The translations under genes were made by a program, and so were the position numbers. The notes below the pieces were generated by a model that was not told the DNA's origin, searched no databases, and worked only from the letters and a program-made list of their open reading frames with translations. Of a DNA stretch of 61,675 nucleotides, positions 31,814 through 39,443 are shown in pieces. This stretch comes from a virus: positions 1 through 61,675 of the IMG/VR virus record IMGVR_UViG_3300037247_000790. One strand, given 5' to 3'. Positions within the stretch are counted from its first letter, which is position 1; each line of letters starts with the position of its first letter.

Positions 31814-32189
31814 GCACCATAAGGACATCTACCAGAGATATCATCGAGACATTTGGCTGCCGGACCAGATCAAGACGGCGGCGAGGGACGGATTCCTACC
31901 CCCGCCGTACACTGAACTGAGGCTGTCGGATCATTACCTCGGACTTGACCGACGGCTACCGGATCGGGTCTGGATGCCTGAAGTGGTGGAGATCATTGAC
32001 GTTACAGTCGTGAAGGAAACCCAGGTCATCTACAGGGTGCTGGTACGCGGGAAGTGGTCGGATCGAATGGACTTCTGCATGGTGCTGGACGGGGACTTCT
32101 CGGTGGTGACTGGGTTTTTTATAAACAGAAGGGATCATCATCCGAAGTTAGATACGTCTGTGTATGAAGAGGAGGAGAGAAATGGATAA
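31806..32189 (+). CDS. Hypothetical early protein
   Basis: 127 residues from ATG 31806, inside the end of the previous gene. Central beta-rich stretch VEIIDVTVVKETQVIYRVLVRGKW and FCMVLDGDFSVVTGFFI look like a small antiparallel sheet. Acidic C-terminus. Unassigned. Confidence 0.55.
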   Translation: MDEHHKDIYQRYHRDIWLPDQIKTAARDGFLPPPYTELRLSDHYLGLDRRLPDRVWMPEVVEIIDVTVVKETQVIYRVLVRGKWSDRMDFCMVLDGDFSVVTGFFINRRDHHPKLDTSVYEEEERNG

Positions 32190-32412
32190 CCTCTACGATC
32201 TTGGCACGGCTATTGTTCGCACATCGGGAGCCCAACAGGCCATTTGGAAGGCACACTTCAAAACCCTGATGATGGAGGATATCCACCGCTATGCAGATGC
32301 GGCTAGTGCTTTGCCCTTCTCTTCAAGAGAGTTGGATGCCCAATTGCAGAACGTACTCTGTGCTATTGATATGGCCTTGCGGCTAGTGCCGGAGCATGAG
32401 AAGACAGAATGA
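32182..32412 (+). CDS. Hypothetical early helical protein
   Basis: 76 residues from ATG 32182 with GGAGGAGAG upstream. Predicted all-helical, ending in LQNVLCAIDMALRLVPEHEK. ATGA overlap with the uracil-DNA glycosylase, so the two may be co-translated. No known family. Confidence 0.55.
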   Translation: MDNLYDLGTAIVRTSGAQQAIWKAHFKTLMMEDIHRYADAASALPFSSRELDAQLQNVLCAIDMALRLVPEHEKTE

Positions 32413-32981
32413 CCTGCCTCTCATCACCTGAGCAACTAGCCTGCACGTCCTGTCGTCTGCATCAGACGAGACGAACCGTTGTGCCAGGGCATGGTGATCC
32501 GAATGCAACCATTGCTCTCGTTGGTGAGGCACCAGGCGTAGCGGAGGATGCCACAGGAGAACCCTTCCTCGGACGGGCGGGGCAGAGACTGGATCAACTG
32601 CTATCGGACGTTGGCGCCAGTCGTGCTGATCTGTGGGTGACAAATGTGATCAGATGCAGGCCAGTGGGGAATGCGATCAGATCATATCCGGATGCGGTCG
32701 CTACCTGTCCTGGTCTTTGGTTAGCCACTGAACTGGCGAGCCTGACTAACCTGAAGGTGATCGTCCTGATGGGGGCGACTGCCGGTGCGTTATTCTTACC
32801 TGGTCTAAGGGCTAAGGAGTTGGCACAGACGGCAAGGGCGCTTCCCGCTGCTCCCAGTAATGGGAAGTTAGTTGTGGGTGCCTACCATCCTTCCTACGCT
32901 CTGAGGGAAGGACCTTGGGTGTCCGATTCGATCCGAGGATCATTACGGAGGGCGATGACATACGCTGCACTATTATGCTGA
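32409..32981 (+). CDS. Uracil-DNA glycosylase, family 4 (Fe-S)
   Basis: 190 residues. GEAPG at 39-43 (the water-activating motif), EPFLGRAGQRLDQLL after it, NVIRCRPVGN at 79-88 and YHPSYAL near 159 are the three family-4/5 motifs. Cysteines C12, C15, C83 and C100 are placed as the four [4Fe-4S] ligands. It removes uracil from DNA. Phages may use it in repair or to process host DNA. ATGA start overlap with the gene before; its stop overlaps the methyltransferase start. Confidence 0.9.
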   Translation: MTCLSSPEQLACTSCRLHQTRRTVVPGHGDPNATIALVGEAPGVAEDATGEPFLGRAGQRLDQLLSDVGASRADLWVTNVIRCRPVGNAIRSYPDAVATCPGLWLATELASLTNLKVIVLMGATAGALFLPGLRAKELAQTARALPAAPSNGKLVVGAYHPSYALREGPWVSDSIRGSLRRAMTYAALLC

Positions 32982-33556
32982 ACGTATTACTAGCCGAAGC
33001 TCCGGATAACGTGGCTGCGATCCTACGTTTCTTCGCTCCAAACGGCGGGCGATTGTGCGACATTAGCTATGGCAAGGGAAGCCTATTATCCCATTTGCCA
33101 ATCTGGTGGAATGTGATCGGAAGCGACATGGAGGGTACGCCTCATGTGTATGCGGAATGGGGACACCTGCCCTATCGGAATGGCATTGCGAATGTTGTCT
33201 TGTATGATCCACCCTACCGTCTTGATAATAAAAGCATGGGGCTTTACAATCGCCCTACGTTGGAGTGGAAGACCCGCCATAGTCTAGCATCTGCACGTAT
33301 TAATCATACGCTTCCAATCCAAGAGGCGTTTCGTGTCCTGTGCCCTGGTGGAATCTTCATTGCCAAGGTACAGAACGCTCGACTGAAGGGAGAGTATATC
33401 GACCACGACATGGAAATTAGGAATGCGCTTTATGGTGCAGGTTTTACCCTTCGGGATGTGTTAGTGTACATTCGTCTCGCGGTGGGCGTGTTTCGCAATA
33501 CACGAACGCCACAACAGGCATTTGGATTCTACATCGTTGGCGAGAAGCCTGCATGA
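32975..33556 (+). CDS. DNA methyltransferase, DPPY type
   Basis: 193 residues from ATG 32975, inside the glycosylase end. Motif I-like LCDISYGKGSLL at 28-38 (SAM binding), motif IV YDPPY at 77-81, then GIFIAKVQN near 130 and GFYIVGEKP at the end. DPPY enzymes methylate adenine N6 or cytosine N4 in DNA. No restriction enzyme accompanies it. It is therefore a solitary, probably protective methylase; the target site is not visible. Confidence 0.8.
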   Translation: MLNVLLAEAPDNVAAILRFFAPNGGRLCDISYGKGSLLSHLPIWWNVIGSDMEGTPHVYAEWGHLPYRNGIANVVLYDPPYRLDNKSMGLYNRPTLEWKTRHSLASARINHTLPIQEAFRVLCPGGIFIAKVQNARLKGEYIDHDMEIRNALYGAGFTLRDVLVYIRLAVGVFRNTRTPQQAFGFYIVGEKPA

Positions 33557-35187
33557 TCTGGATTGACCGATCAATTGCTCCAACCCTTGACCTAGCATGT
33601 GCGAAGATGGCCCTGCTTGGCATACATGGTGGGTTAGTTGATCCCATCGCTCGCACCAACGTCTTGCTTAATGCCACTGCAGGTGATATGGTCTACAGTG
33701 GGCCTCTGGAATTACCCTTCTGGCGGAAGCTACATCCGAGGGTACGGTTGGTATCCATCGATCATCCGGAGGATCAAGACCCTGTATCCAATAGGATCGA
33801 ATCGTGGCTTGAGTGGGCATTATGCCAACAGGATATAACACAGACGGAAGCACGACGGCTTCTTGCAGCACCGCCCAAGATGCCACAACATGGAAGGTGG
33901 ACTCATTATCAGACAGCAGAGATGGTTGCATCTACAATGGATAAGGCGGCTGAACAATTAGGAGAGATCCCGCGATCGGACGCTGGCACCGTTCAGGAGA
34001 AGGAGTTGCCGTATCGGTGGACACTGGTTGATACAGAGGAGAAGGTCGAGCTTGCACGAGTCTTTCTCAAGGATGCGACACGGTTTGAGACCGTAATTGG
34101 GGTGGACTGCGAGACGGACGTAGCCGGTAAGCGTCCGAATGAGATGCGCGACAAGCTGGTGGGCGTTGGCATCTCTATACGAAAGGAATGCTACTATGGA
34201 TCAATCGACTTCGAACCGTGGGCTGACCTACTACGAGAGTGGCTACCCAATGTGTCTTACGTGGCACATAATGCGAAGTATGATCTATGTGTCCTTCGGA
34301 ATGCTGGAATCACACCTGGTCGTCTTGCAGGAGATGGCCGGTTGGCAGCCTATTTGTTGGGAGAACCTGAAGCAGCGTTGAAGGGACTGGTGCTGAGGAA
34401 CTTCGACTTCCAGATGATCACCTACGATGAGGTCGTTGGGACAGGCGCCAGTCGGGTGAACATATCCGAGGTGGACAAGGATCTAGTCGCTGAGTATTGT
34501 TCGGCGGACGCCTACTTCGGAGTGGAGATCGAGAGACATTTACGTGGACAATTATCAGGCAAGGCATTAGACTTATACACTCAAATAGAGCTTCCTTTGG
34601 TGGACATCTTGGCGGACATGCAGTTTGAAGGCATGCCGGTGGATCGGGACGAAATCAAGGTGGCACATGACGAGATTGAGCAGCGGATGTACAAACTAGC
34701 TGCGGTTGTGGATGACCTCGCCCTAGCTTCTGGTTACGTTAGACCCGACGACACGTGGGTCTGTTCCGAATGCCATAACGGGAAGAAGAAGAAACTTACC
34801 TGTGAGAAATGCAAGGGGGTAGGCAGGTTCTCCACGCCTATGATGATCAACTTGGGATCATCCAAGCAGCTTGTGGAATGGTTGCATGATCATCTTGGCC
34901 TGCCAGTACAGGCGTTGACAAAGGAGACACAGAAGCCCTCCGTATCTGCTCTTGCCCTACTCCGAATGAGAGAATTGAATCCGGCCATCCCGATCATCCT
35001 TGAGTGGAAGGCTGCGGACAAGTATCGTGGGTTCCTGATCAAATGGTATGAATTCTCTGAGGGTGACAACAGGTTGCATCCGGTCTACAATAATGCGAGG
35101 ACACGATCGGGGAGACTATCCGCACAGGAGCCCAACGTCCAGCAGATCAAGCTAGAGTGGAGGAAGTTCTTTGTCGCGTCTGGATGA
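33553..35187 (+). CDS. DNA polymerase A, N-terminal part (exonuclease and thumb)
   Basis: 544 residues from ATG 33553 (ATGA overlap). Residues 1-150 are an unrecognised extra domain. The 3'-5' exonuclease has ExoI VDCETD near 184-189, ExoII AHNAKYDL near 240 and ExoIII YCSADA near 316, all catalytic residues present. In the thumb, CSECHNGKKKKLTCEKCKG near 404-422 is a zinc-ribbon insertion. Then SSKQLVEWLHDHLGLPV and RTRSGRLSAQEPNVQQIK lead to EWRKFFVASG and a TGA stop, exactly where motif A should follow. The palm continues in the +1 frame at 35171. Confidence 0.9.
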   Translation: MIWIDRSIAPTLDLACAKMALLGIHGGLVDPIARTNVLLNATAGDMVYSGPLELPFWRKLHPRVRLVSIDHPEDQDPVSNRIESWLEWALCQQDITQTEARRLLAAPPKMPQHGRWTHYQTAEMVASTMDKAAEQLGEIPRSDAGTVQEKELPYRWTLVDTEEKVELARVFLKDATRFETVIGVDCETDVAGKRPNEMRDKLVGVGISIRKECYYGSIDFEPWADLLREWLPNVSYVAHNAKYDLCVLRNAGITPGRLAGDGRLAAYLLGEPEAALKGLVLRNFDFQMITYDEVVGTGASRVNISEVDKDLVAEYCSADAYFGVEIERHLRGQLSGKALDLYTQIELPLVDILADMQFEGMPVDRDEIKVAHDEIEQRMYKLAAVVDDLALASGYVRPDDTWVCSECHNGKKKKLTCEKCKGVGRFSTPMMINLGSSKQLVEWLHDHLGLPVQALTKETQKPSVSALALLRMRELNPAIPIILEWKAADKYRGFLIKWYEFSEGDNRLHPVYNNARTRSGRLSAQEPNVQQIKLEWRKFFVASG

Positions 35188-35941
35188 TCTAGTCTTCGTC
35201 TGTGCGGACTATGGGCAAATCGAGGTACGGGTTGCTGCCTATGCCTCACATGATCCCAAGCTGCTGGCGATCATGCAGCGTAATCCGGAGACTGCAGATG
35301 GGGACGTTCACAGTCAGAACGTTTCCAAGTTGTTTGGTATCCCGTTTGAGGATCAGAAGGGATACAAGCATCTACGAACGAGGGCCAAGAACTACTTCTT
35401 CGGTGCGTTGTATGGATCGGGTGGATGGGAGGTGCAGGAGGTCATTGAGAAGCAATTCCTGCAGGATCCTGAGCTGCTGGCGCACGGGGTGCCCACGCTG
35501 AGGGAGATTCAGGCCGGTATTCGAGATCTCCGAGACGAGTACGCACATTACTTCTCCGAATGGGTGCCATATGAGATATGGAATGCAAAGGAGCATGGGA
35601 ATACGGTCTTCACCCTGTTTGGCAGGCCGAGGATCATTCCTGATCTGACCAGTCAGGATAAGAGAGATCGGGAGGCGGCTGAGCGGGAAGCCATTAGTCA
35701 TATCGTGCAGGGTTCTTCGGCTGATGTCCTCCGGATGGCGACCATCAAGGTTGCGGACATTCCGAACGGGCGACTGGTCTTGACAGTCCATGATGAATTA
35801 GGTAGTATAGTAGAGGAGGGTCTGGCCGTGGAGTACAAGGAGGCAATGGTGGACACGATGCTGCTTGGCCAACCGTTTGAGGACGTGCCACTGGTGGTGG
35901 ATGCGGAAATTGGGAGGACATGGTATGACTGTCACAAGTGA
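35171..35941 (+). CDS. DNA polymerase A, C-terminal part (palm and fingers)
   Basis: 256 residues if started at TTG 35171, which lies seven bases after GGAGG (35159-35163). It carries motif A ADYGQIEVR at 12-20, motif B RAKNYFFGALYG at 71-82 with K73 and F77 (the Phe762 position of E. coli Pol I), and motif C VLTVHDELG near 213. All catalytic acids are present. It overlaps the N-terminal frame by 17 bases. A +1 shift at the GGA-TGA codons (skipping the first T of the stop) would give FVASGDLVFVCADYGQ, the exact family spacing. So it may be a true two-gene polymerase, a recoded one, or a base-insertion error. Confidence 0.85.
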   Translation: MSRLDDLVFVCADYGQIEVRVAAYASHDPKLLAIMQRNPETADGDVHSQNVSKLFGIPFEDQKGYKHLRTRAKNYFFGALYGSGGWEVQEVIEKQFLQDPELLAHGVPTLREIQAGIRDLRDEYAHYFSEWVPYEIWNAKEHGNTVFTLFGRPRIIPDLTSQDKRDREAAEREAISHIVQGSSADVLRMATIKVADIPNGRLVLTVHDELGSIVEEGLAVEYKEAMVDTMLLGQPFEDVPLVVDAEIGRTWYDCHK

Positions 35942-36227
35942 CCATGTGCCCACGACGGCAAAGGAACGGGCGTGGCTCTTCAAGAACTGGACTCCGGATG
36001 ATCCAACCTTTGTTGAGTGGGTTGGGGGGAGTGAGCAGGCGCATAGGCTAGTGCCTCGCGTGTTGCTTGATCTGATACGCGAACGTAGGCTAGTGGCCGA
36101 GTTGCAGACGGCGTTGAGGAATATTTCATGTGCGCGGTGTGCGATGCCCGTGGGGGGCTACATTGAATCGGAACACGTTGGCATCGTGGCTGCGATATAC
36201 TGTGCGGATTGTATTGCTGATGATTGA
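35925..36227 (+). CDS. Hypothetical protein with zinc knuckle
   Basis: 100 residues from ATG 35925, with GGGAGG upstream and 17 bases of overlap with the polymerase end. Helical N-terminal part with RVLLDLIRERRLVAELQTAL near 45-64, then CARCAMP and, 20 residues later, CADC: a plausible zinc ribbon. Followed, with overlap, by the glycosyltransferase. Unassigned. Confidence 0.6.
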   Translation: MTVTSDHVPTTAKERAWLFKNWTPDDPTFVEWVGGSEQAHRLVPRVLLDLIRERRLVAELQTALRNISCARCAMPVGGYIESEHVGIVAAIYCADCIADD

Positions 36228-36831
36228 CCTCCTAATCTCCGTCATCACCCGTGACATCGTTCATGCGGAGACTGCCCAGTGGCTATGTGATCAGCCCTAT
36301 TCGGTGGACATCGTGAAGGGGTATGGTGACATTCCCGATCAGCGAACGAAGCAGGTGAAGCTGTTTCTTGCGGGTGCTTGGGAGTGGGTGTTCATTCTGG
36401 ACAACGATGTGGTGCCGAAGACGTATACGATTGAGAAGTTGATGGAGCGGAGAATGTCCCGCGTGGTTGTCGTTGCCCCTCCTCTTACGTTGGGAAGGAC
36501 GAACCAAGTCTTTCCTATGGCATACAAGAAGCCTCAGAAAGATGATGGCATCTACTACCCCATCACGTCGGAAACACAAAGTACTATTCGTCAGCCCAAA
36601 GACACATCCATGCGTCGCGCGGTCGATCTTACTGGCATGTCCGGCGCCCTGCTTTCCCACAAGATGTTACGTGAGATAGGCCCACCGTGGTTTAAGACGA
36701 CCCATGATGCGGAAGGGCGTTACGTGGGATCGGAAGACGTGTTCTTCTGGTCGCTGGTCAAGGAAGCAGGCTGGGAGATTGAGGTCCAGTTGGATCTGGT
36801 TGCGGATCACATCAAGTTGATGAAGATATAG
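36220..36831 (+). CDS. Glycosyltransferase, GT-A/family-2-like
   Basis: 203 residues from ATG 36220 (the in-frame extension to 36130 is over the previous gene). VFILDNDV at 57-64 has the DxD metal site (D61, D63); DLTGMSGALLSHKMLREIGPPWF (about 136) and GSEDVFFWSLVKEAGWE (about 168) are typical of small phage GT-A transferases. It lies among replication genes, so DNA base glycosylation is one possibility and surface sugar another. It differs from the one at 5618-6283. Confidence 0.75.
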   Translation: MIDLLISVITRDIVHAETAQWLCDQPYSVDIVKGYGDIPDQRTKQVKLFLAGAWEWVFILDNDVVPKTYTIEKLMERRMSRVVVVAPPLTLGRTNQVFPMAYKKPQKDDGIYYPITSETQSTIRQPKDTSMRRAVDLTGMSGALLSHKMLREIGPPWFKTTHDAEGRYVGSEDVFFWSLVKEAGWEIEVQLDLVADHIKLMKI

Positions 36832-36928
36832 GATAACCGAGGGTGCAGCACGAGGTAGTGACCACGGGGTAATGCTGCAGTTATAGGAGCAGGTGTAGGT
36901 TATTCGAGGGAGAGAAGGAGGTACTTCG

Positions 36929-37162
36929 ATGAGTGTCAAGATCCATTATGCAGACACCCCACGTCCGATGATTGAGATCGAACCTAAACTAGAGTTTCGG
37001 GAGGATCATTATGTTTATGATTTCGATCGCGTGCTGTCCGTTAGTGCTCAGCAGGGGGGCATAGTCTTCCATCTGCCTCACAGTCTAGCTGTGCAGCTAA
37101 AGGATGCGCTGGTGAACGTATATGGTATGGGTGGAAGAGCCATTCATGGGCCACTGGAGTGA
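36929..37162 (+). CDS. Hypothetical protein
   Basis: 77 residues from ATG 36929, with AAGGAGG upstream. Beta-rich (GGIVFHLPHSLAVQLKDALVNVYG). The preceding 97-base gap (36832-36928) holds a 7-bp dyad TGCAGCA/TGCTGCA (36844-36850, 36873-36879) and no other feature I can support. GTGA overlap with the next gene. Confidence 0.55.
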   Translation: MSVKIHYADTPRPMIEIEPKLEFREDHYVYDFDRVLSVSAQQGGIVFHLPHSLAVQLKDALVNVYGMGGRAIHGPLE

Positions 37163-37467
37163 TCTACACCGCAGTAGTTACCGAGCCTGATCTGATCGAG
37201 GATACTTTAGCTGATTGTATCCTGGCTCTCCTGAAAACGCAGAATCCTGTGGACGAGGAGCGAGTTGCGAACATGATCCCAACAGAGTTCATGGCGTACA
37301 TGGAGCAGCATGAGAAGAACGATCCCGACCTGACTGCGGCGGTGATCGACGGAGCGGAACCTTACAAGACGAGGAAGGGCCAGATAGTCGAGTGTCCCGT
37401 GTACGTGGTGGTGGCCGTGACTGCTTCATTGAAAGAAGGAGAGGGACCGACCATTGCCGACGTATGA
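37159..37467 (+). CDS. Hypothetical protein
   Basis: 102 residues from GTG 37159, overlapping the preceding stop. Helical (LADCILALLKTQNPVDEERVANMI) then a strand CPVYVVVAVTAS. It overlaps the FmdB-like gene by 14 bases. No family recognised. Confidence 0.55.
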   Translation: MIYTAVVTEPDLIEDTLADCILALLKTQNPVDEERVANMIPTEFMAYMEQHEKNDPDLTAAVIDGAEPYKTRKGQIVECPVYVVVAVTASLKEGEGPTIADV

Positions 37468-37834
37468 TTACGTTTGCCCTGACGGGCACGTGACTGAGAA
37501 GAAAGGGCAACTGGATGAGGAAACGACTCGGTGCCCTGCGATTACTTGCACTGATCCGAGAGAAGGGATTACTGATTGTGGTAAGAAGGCCCGTCGCCGT
37601 CCGGCATACCTGTCAACGGGAGTGATCTTCCCAGGCACTGGATTCACGCGGACGGTAATCCCTCCGGCACCGCCGAAGCCTCCGTCTAGGCCAGAGTTGA
37701 CACCGGATGAGCATTTCGAAGTGATGGATCAGTATGCAGAGGAACAGTATGCTGATGAGGTCAATGTCAGACCGGAACGGGATAAGGTGATCGAGAAGGC
37801 AAAGAAGGATGCTGCTGAGGGGAAGATATTTTGA
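37454..37834 (+). CDS. FmdB-type zinc-ribbon protein
   Basis: 126 residues from TTG 37454; the start is fixed by the family opening MPTYDYVCPDGH. Cysteines occur as VCPDGH, RCPAITC and DCGKKARR, with the family phrase RRPAYLSTGVIFPGTGFT. The C-terminal half is charged and helical. A related gene lies at 439-744. FmdB-type proteins are of unknown function, suggested as regulators. TTGA overlap with the next gene. Confidence 0.8.
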   Translation: MPTYDYVCPDGHVTEKKGQLDEETTRCPAITCTDPREGITDCGKKARRRPAYLSTGVIFPGTGFTRTVIPPAPPKPPSRPELTPDEHFEVMDQYAEEQYADEVNVRPERDKVIEKAKKDAAEGKIF

Positions 37835-38025
37835 GCGACATTAGCGACGAAGAGAAGGTACAGGCGTGGCTTGAAGCTATTGTTGAGATTTATCGTGAGC
37901 GGGCTTTGACGGTACTAGCTAAGATCATTCCCGACTCGGTACCAGGAATAGGAGATCCATCCTTGTCTCATCTGATGGCTCTCAAAGCGCGACTGCGCGC
38001 CAGCATCGAGGCGATCCATGTCTAG
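37831..38025 (+). CDS. Small helical hypothetical protein
   Basis: 64 residues from TTG 37831 (TTGA overlap). SDEEKVQAWLEAIVEIYRER then HLMALKARLRASIEAI: two amphipathic helices. Eight bases of overlap with the next gene. Unassigned. Confidence 0.55.
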   Translation: MSDISDEEKVQAWLEAIVEIYRERALTVLAKIIPDSVPGIGDPSLSHLMALKARLRASIEAIHV

Positions 38026-38221
38026 GAAGGTCAAGAGGATCAAGTCCACGACCCTTCGTGTCTTGGAAGGGACATACATGAACGACACAGCTCTAGTACG
38101 GGATGCTGGGCCTGGTGCGTCCTATCTGATCCGAATCATCAAGTGTCAGCATACTGGACACCCTCATCAGGGGGAGTGGATCGTGATGGCGAATAGAGCA
38201 TTGACGGAGGACTTCCCGTGA
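38018..38221 (+). CDS. Small basic hypothetical protein
   Basis: 67 residues. Basic N-terminus MSRKVKRIKSTTLRVLEG, then a strand-rich region with CQHTGHPHQGEWIVM. GTGA overlap with the next gene. Not identified. Confidence 0.55.
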   Translation: MSRKVKRIKSTTLRVLEGTYMNDTALVRDAGPGASYLIRIIKCQHTGHPHQGEWIVMANRALTEDFP

Positions 38222-38409
38222 GTGAGACACCGATATGGAATTACTTGATGGATGGACGCTTTTGTGTAGCCCGTTGGTGTGATGGGGAGGCCGCCCCCAA
38301 AGTCAAACGTTTACATGTGCTAGTAGACCCAAACGACTCAATATTTCTTTATCTCGTTGGTGGAGTGCCTTATCTAGCACAAGAGGAGCTAGGAGTGGAG
38401 CGTGACTAA
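38218..38409 (+). CDS. Small hypothetical protein
   Basis: 63 residues from GTG 38218. Strand-rich (CVARWCDGEAAPKVKRLHVLV; SIFLYLVGGVPYL). Its end overlaps the next gene's GTG by 8 bases. Not identified. Confidence 0.5.
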   Translation: MSETPIWNYLMDGRFCVARWCDGEAAPKVKRLHVLVDPNDSIFLYLVGGVPYLAQEELGVERD

Positions 38410-39025
38410 GAAGTGCTGTCTCAACGTCACGAACTATCATGGCCGTCCCTCGGATGATACCTCATCTGCGACCCAAGCCCGCATGATCCGTCTTCCGAGA
38501 ACATTATGGTCGGATGTTGAACTCCTCCTAGGCAAGCCACACATCTATGGCTGGACGGATATGTACGAGTTCTTCTTCGGCGCCGTCCGCATGTTCATCG
38601 ATGGCCACCTGCATTCGGATCTATTCGATCCAGAGGAGGCCAAGAGGGTTACTGCTAGACTGGCCTTTACCCGTCAGGTAGTGCAGGAAGCATCCGATGC
38701 GAGGGAACGGCGGGAGGTGGAGGCTGCCTTCCAGGAGCACGCGAGGGAACTGCACAAGATGGTTGAATTCGGTGAGCGGGCGGGACTCCTCAAGAGGCTG
38801 AGATACTTAGGCCAAGTGAGACAGCGGGCGACAGATGCGGGCGTCCAACGATGGGTTGATGCGCTGTACTTCTCCGAACCACGGGTGGCGGAGGCTGTCG
38901 GTTATCTAATGGAGTGCAATCTGCGAGAAGAGGGTACTCCAGCTTATGATCGTGCTCAGGCGAAGTATGTTGAAGACTGGTCTACGTTCCTTGAGAACAA
39001 CTCAGGGCACTTGACAACTACATAG
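38402..39025 (+). CDS. Hypothetical helical protein with ribbon-helix-like start
   Basis: 207 residues from GTG 38402. MIRLPRTLWSDVELLLGKPHIYGW near 28-50 resembles the strand-helix of ribbon-helix-helix proteins; the rest is long charged helices (EAFQEHARELHKMVEFGERAG; LKRLRYLGQVRQRATDAGVQ). It may be a DNA-binding regulator; unproven. A promoter overlaps its last codons. Confidence 0.55.
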   Translation: MTKKCCLNVTNYHGRPSDDTSSATQARMIRLPRTLWSDVELLLGKPHIYGWTDMYEFFFGAVRMFIDGHLHSDLFDPEEAKRVTARLAFTRQVVQEASDARERREVEAAFQEHARELHKMVEFGERAGLLKRLRYLGQVRQRATDAGVQRWVDALYFSEPRVAEAVGYLMECNLREEGTPAYDRAQAKYVEDWSTFLENNSGHLTTT

Positions 39026-39039
39026 GGATTAGGTATTCT
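39011..39039 (+). promoter_or_regulatory. Rightward sigma70-like promoter (TTGACA-N17-TATTCT)
   Basis: TTGACA 39011-39016 (in the last codons of the preceding gene), 17-base spacer, TATTCT 39034-39039. It would start a long leader before the 94-residue gene and the helicase. Confidence 0.65.
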
Positions 39040-39050
39040 GATAGAGGAAA

Positions 39051-39135
39051 GGCGGTCTTGGGAGGTTCGCCAGACGAGTGCGATAGTCCTTAACTGGAAG
39101 GGAACCGCCAGGACAACTATGAGGTGAGGTTGTCC
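39051..39135 (+). ncRNA. Structured leader with two hairpins
   Basis: In the 133-base gap 39026-39158, GGCGGT (39051-39056) pairs with ACCGCC (39104-39109), enclosing 47 bases that include a smaller CCAG/CTGG pair. GGACAAC (39111-39117) pairs with GTTGTCC (39129-39135) around an 11-base loop. The two helices abut. No open frame is present. It may be a regulatory 5' leader or a small RNA; the class is not one I recognise. Confidence 0.45.
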
Positions 39136-39158
39136 AGTATAATGGAAGGAGGCATTCG

Positions 39159-39443
39159 ATGACTGATCAAGTTCCCAATCTTTCCACAGTAGCCAAAGGC
39201 GGGGTTGACCTAGCCGATCCGGTGCAGAAAGTGGTCCGTGATTTTGCTACCCAGATGGCCCTGCACAAGGGCGTGGCCGTCGTGATCGTTGGCCTGACTG
39301 AAGACGGGACGATCCCCGTCGTCGCACACATACCTGGCGGCCTGCTGCAGGGGCTGGGAATGTTAACCTCTGGAGCCCAGCAGCTGGGGTTTAGCAATCT
39401 GCAGAAGGCAATGAGAGCGGGAGTAGATGCACCTCCCTCTTAA
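39159..39443 (+). CDS. Hypothetical protein before helicase
   Basis: 94 residues from ATG 39159, with GGAAGGAGG upstream. Small alpha/beta with glycine-rich HIPGGLLQGLGML. It overlaps the helicase start by 17 bases. Function unknown. Confidence 0.6.
   Translation: MTDQVPNLSTVAKGGVDLADPVQKVVRDFATQMALHKGVAVVIVGLTEDGTIPVVAHIPGGLLQGLGMLTSGAQQLGFSNLQKAMRAGVDAPPS

Noticed and set aside
35171-35941. Intein or intron explaining the polymerase break
   Set aside because: The two parts abut directly with a one-base frame change; no splice junction, intein motif or intervening sequence is present.
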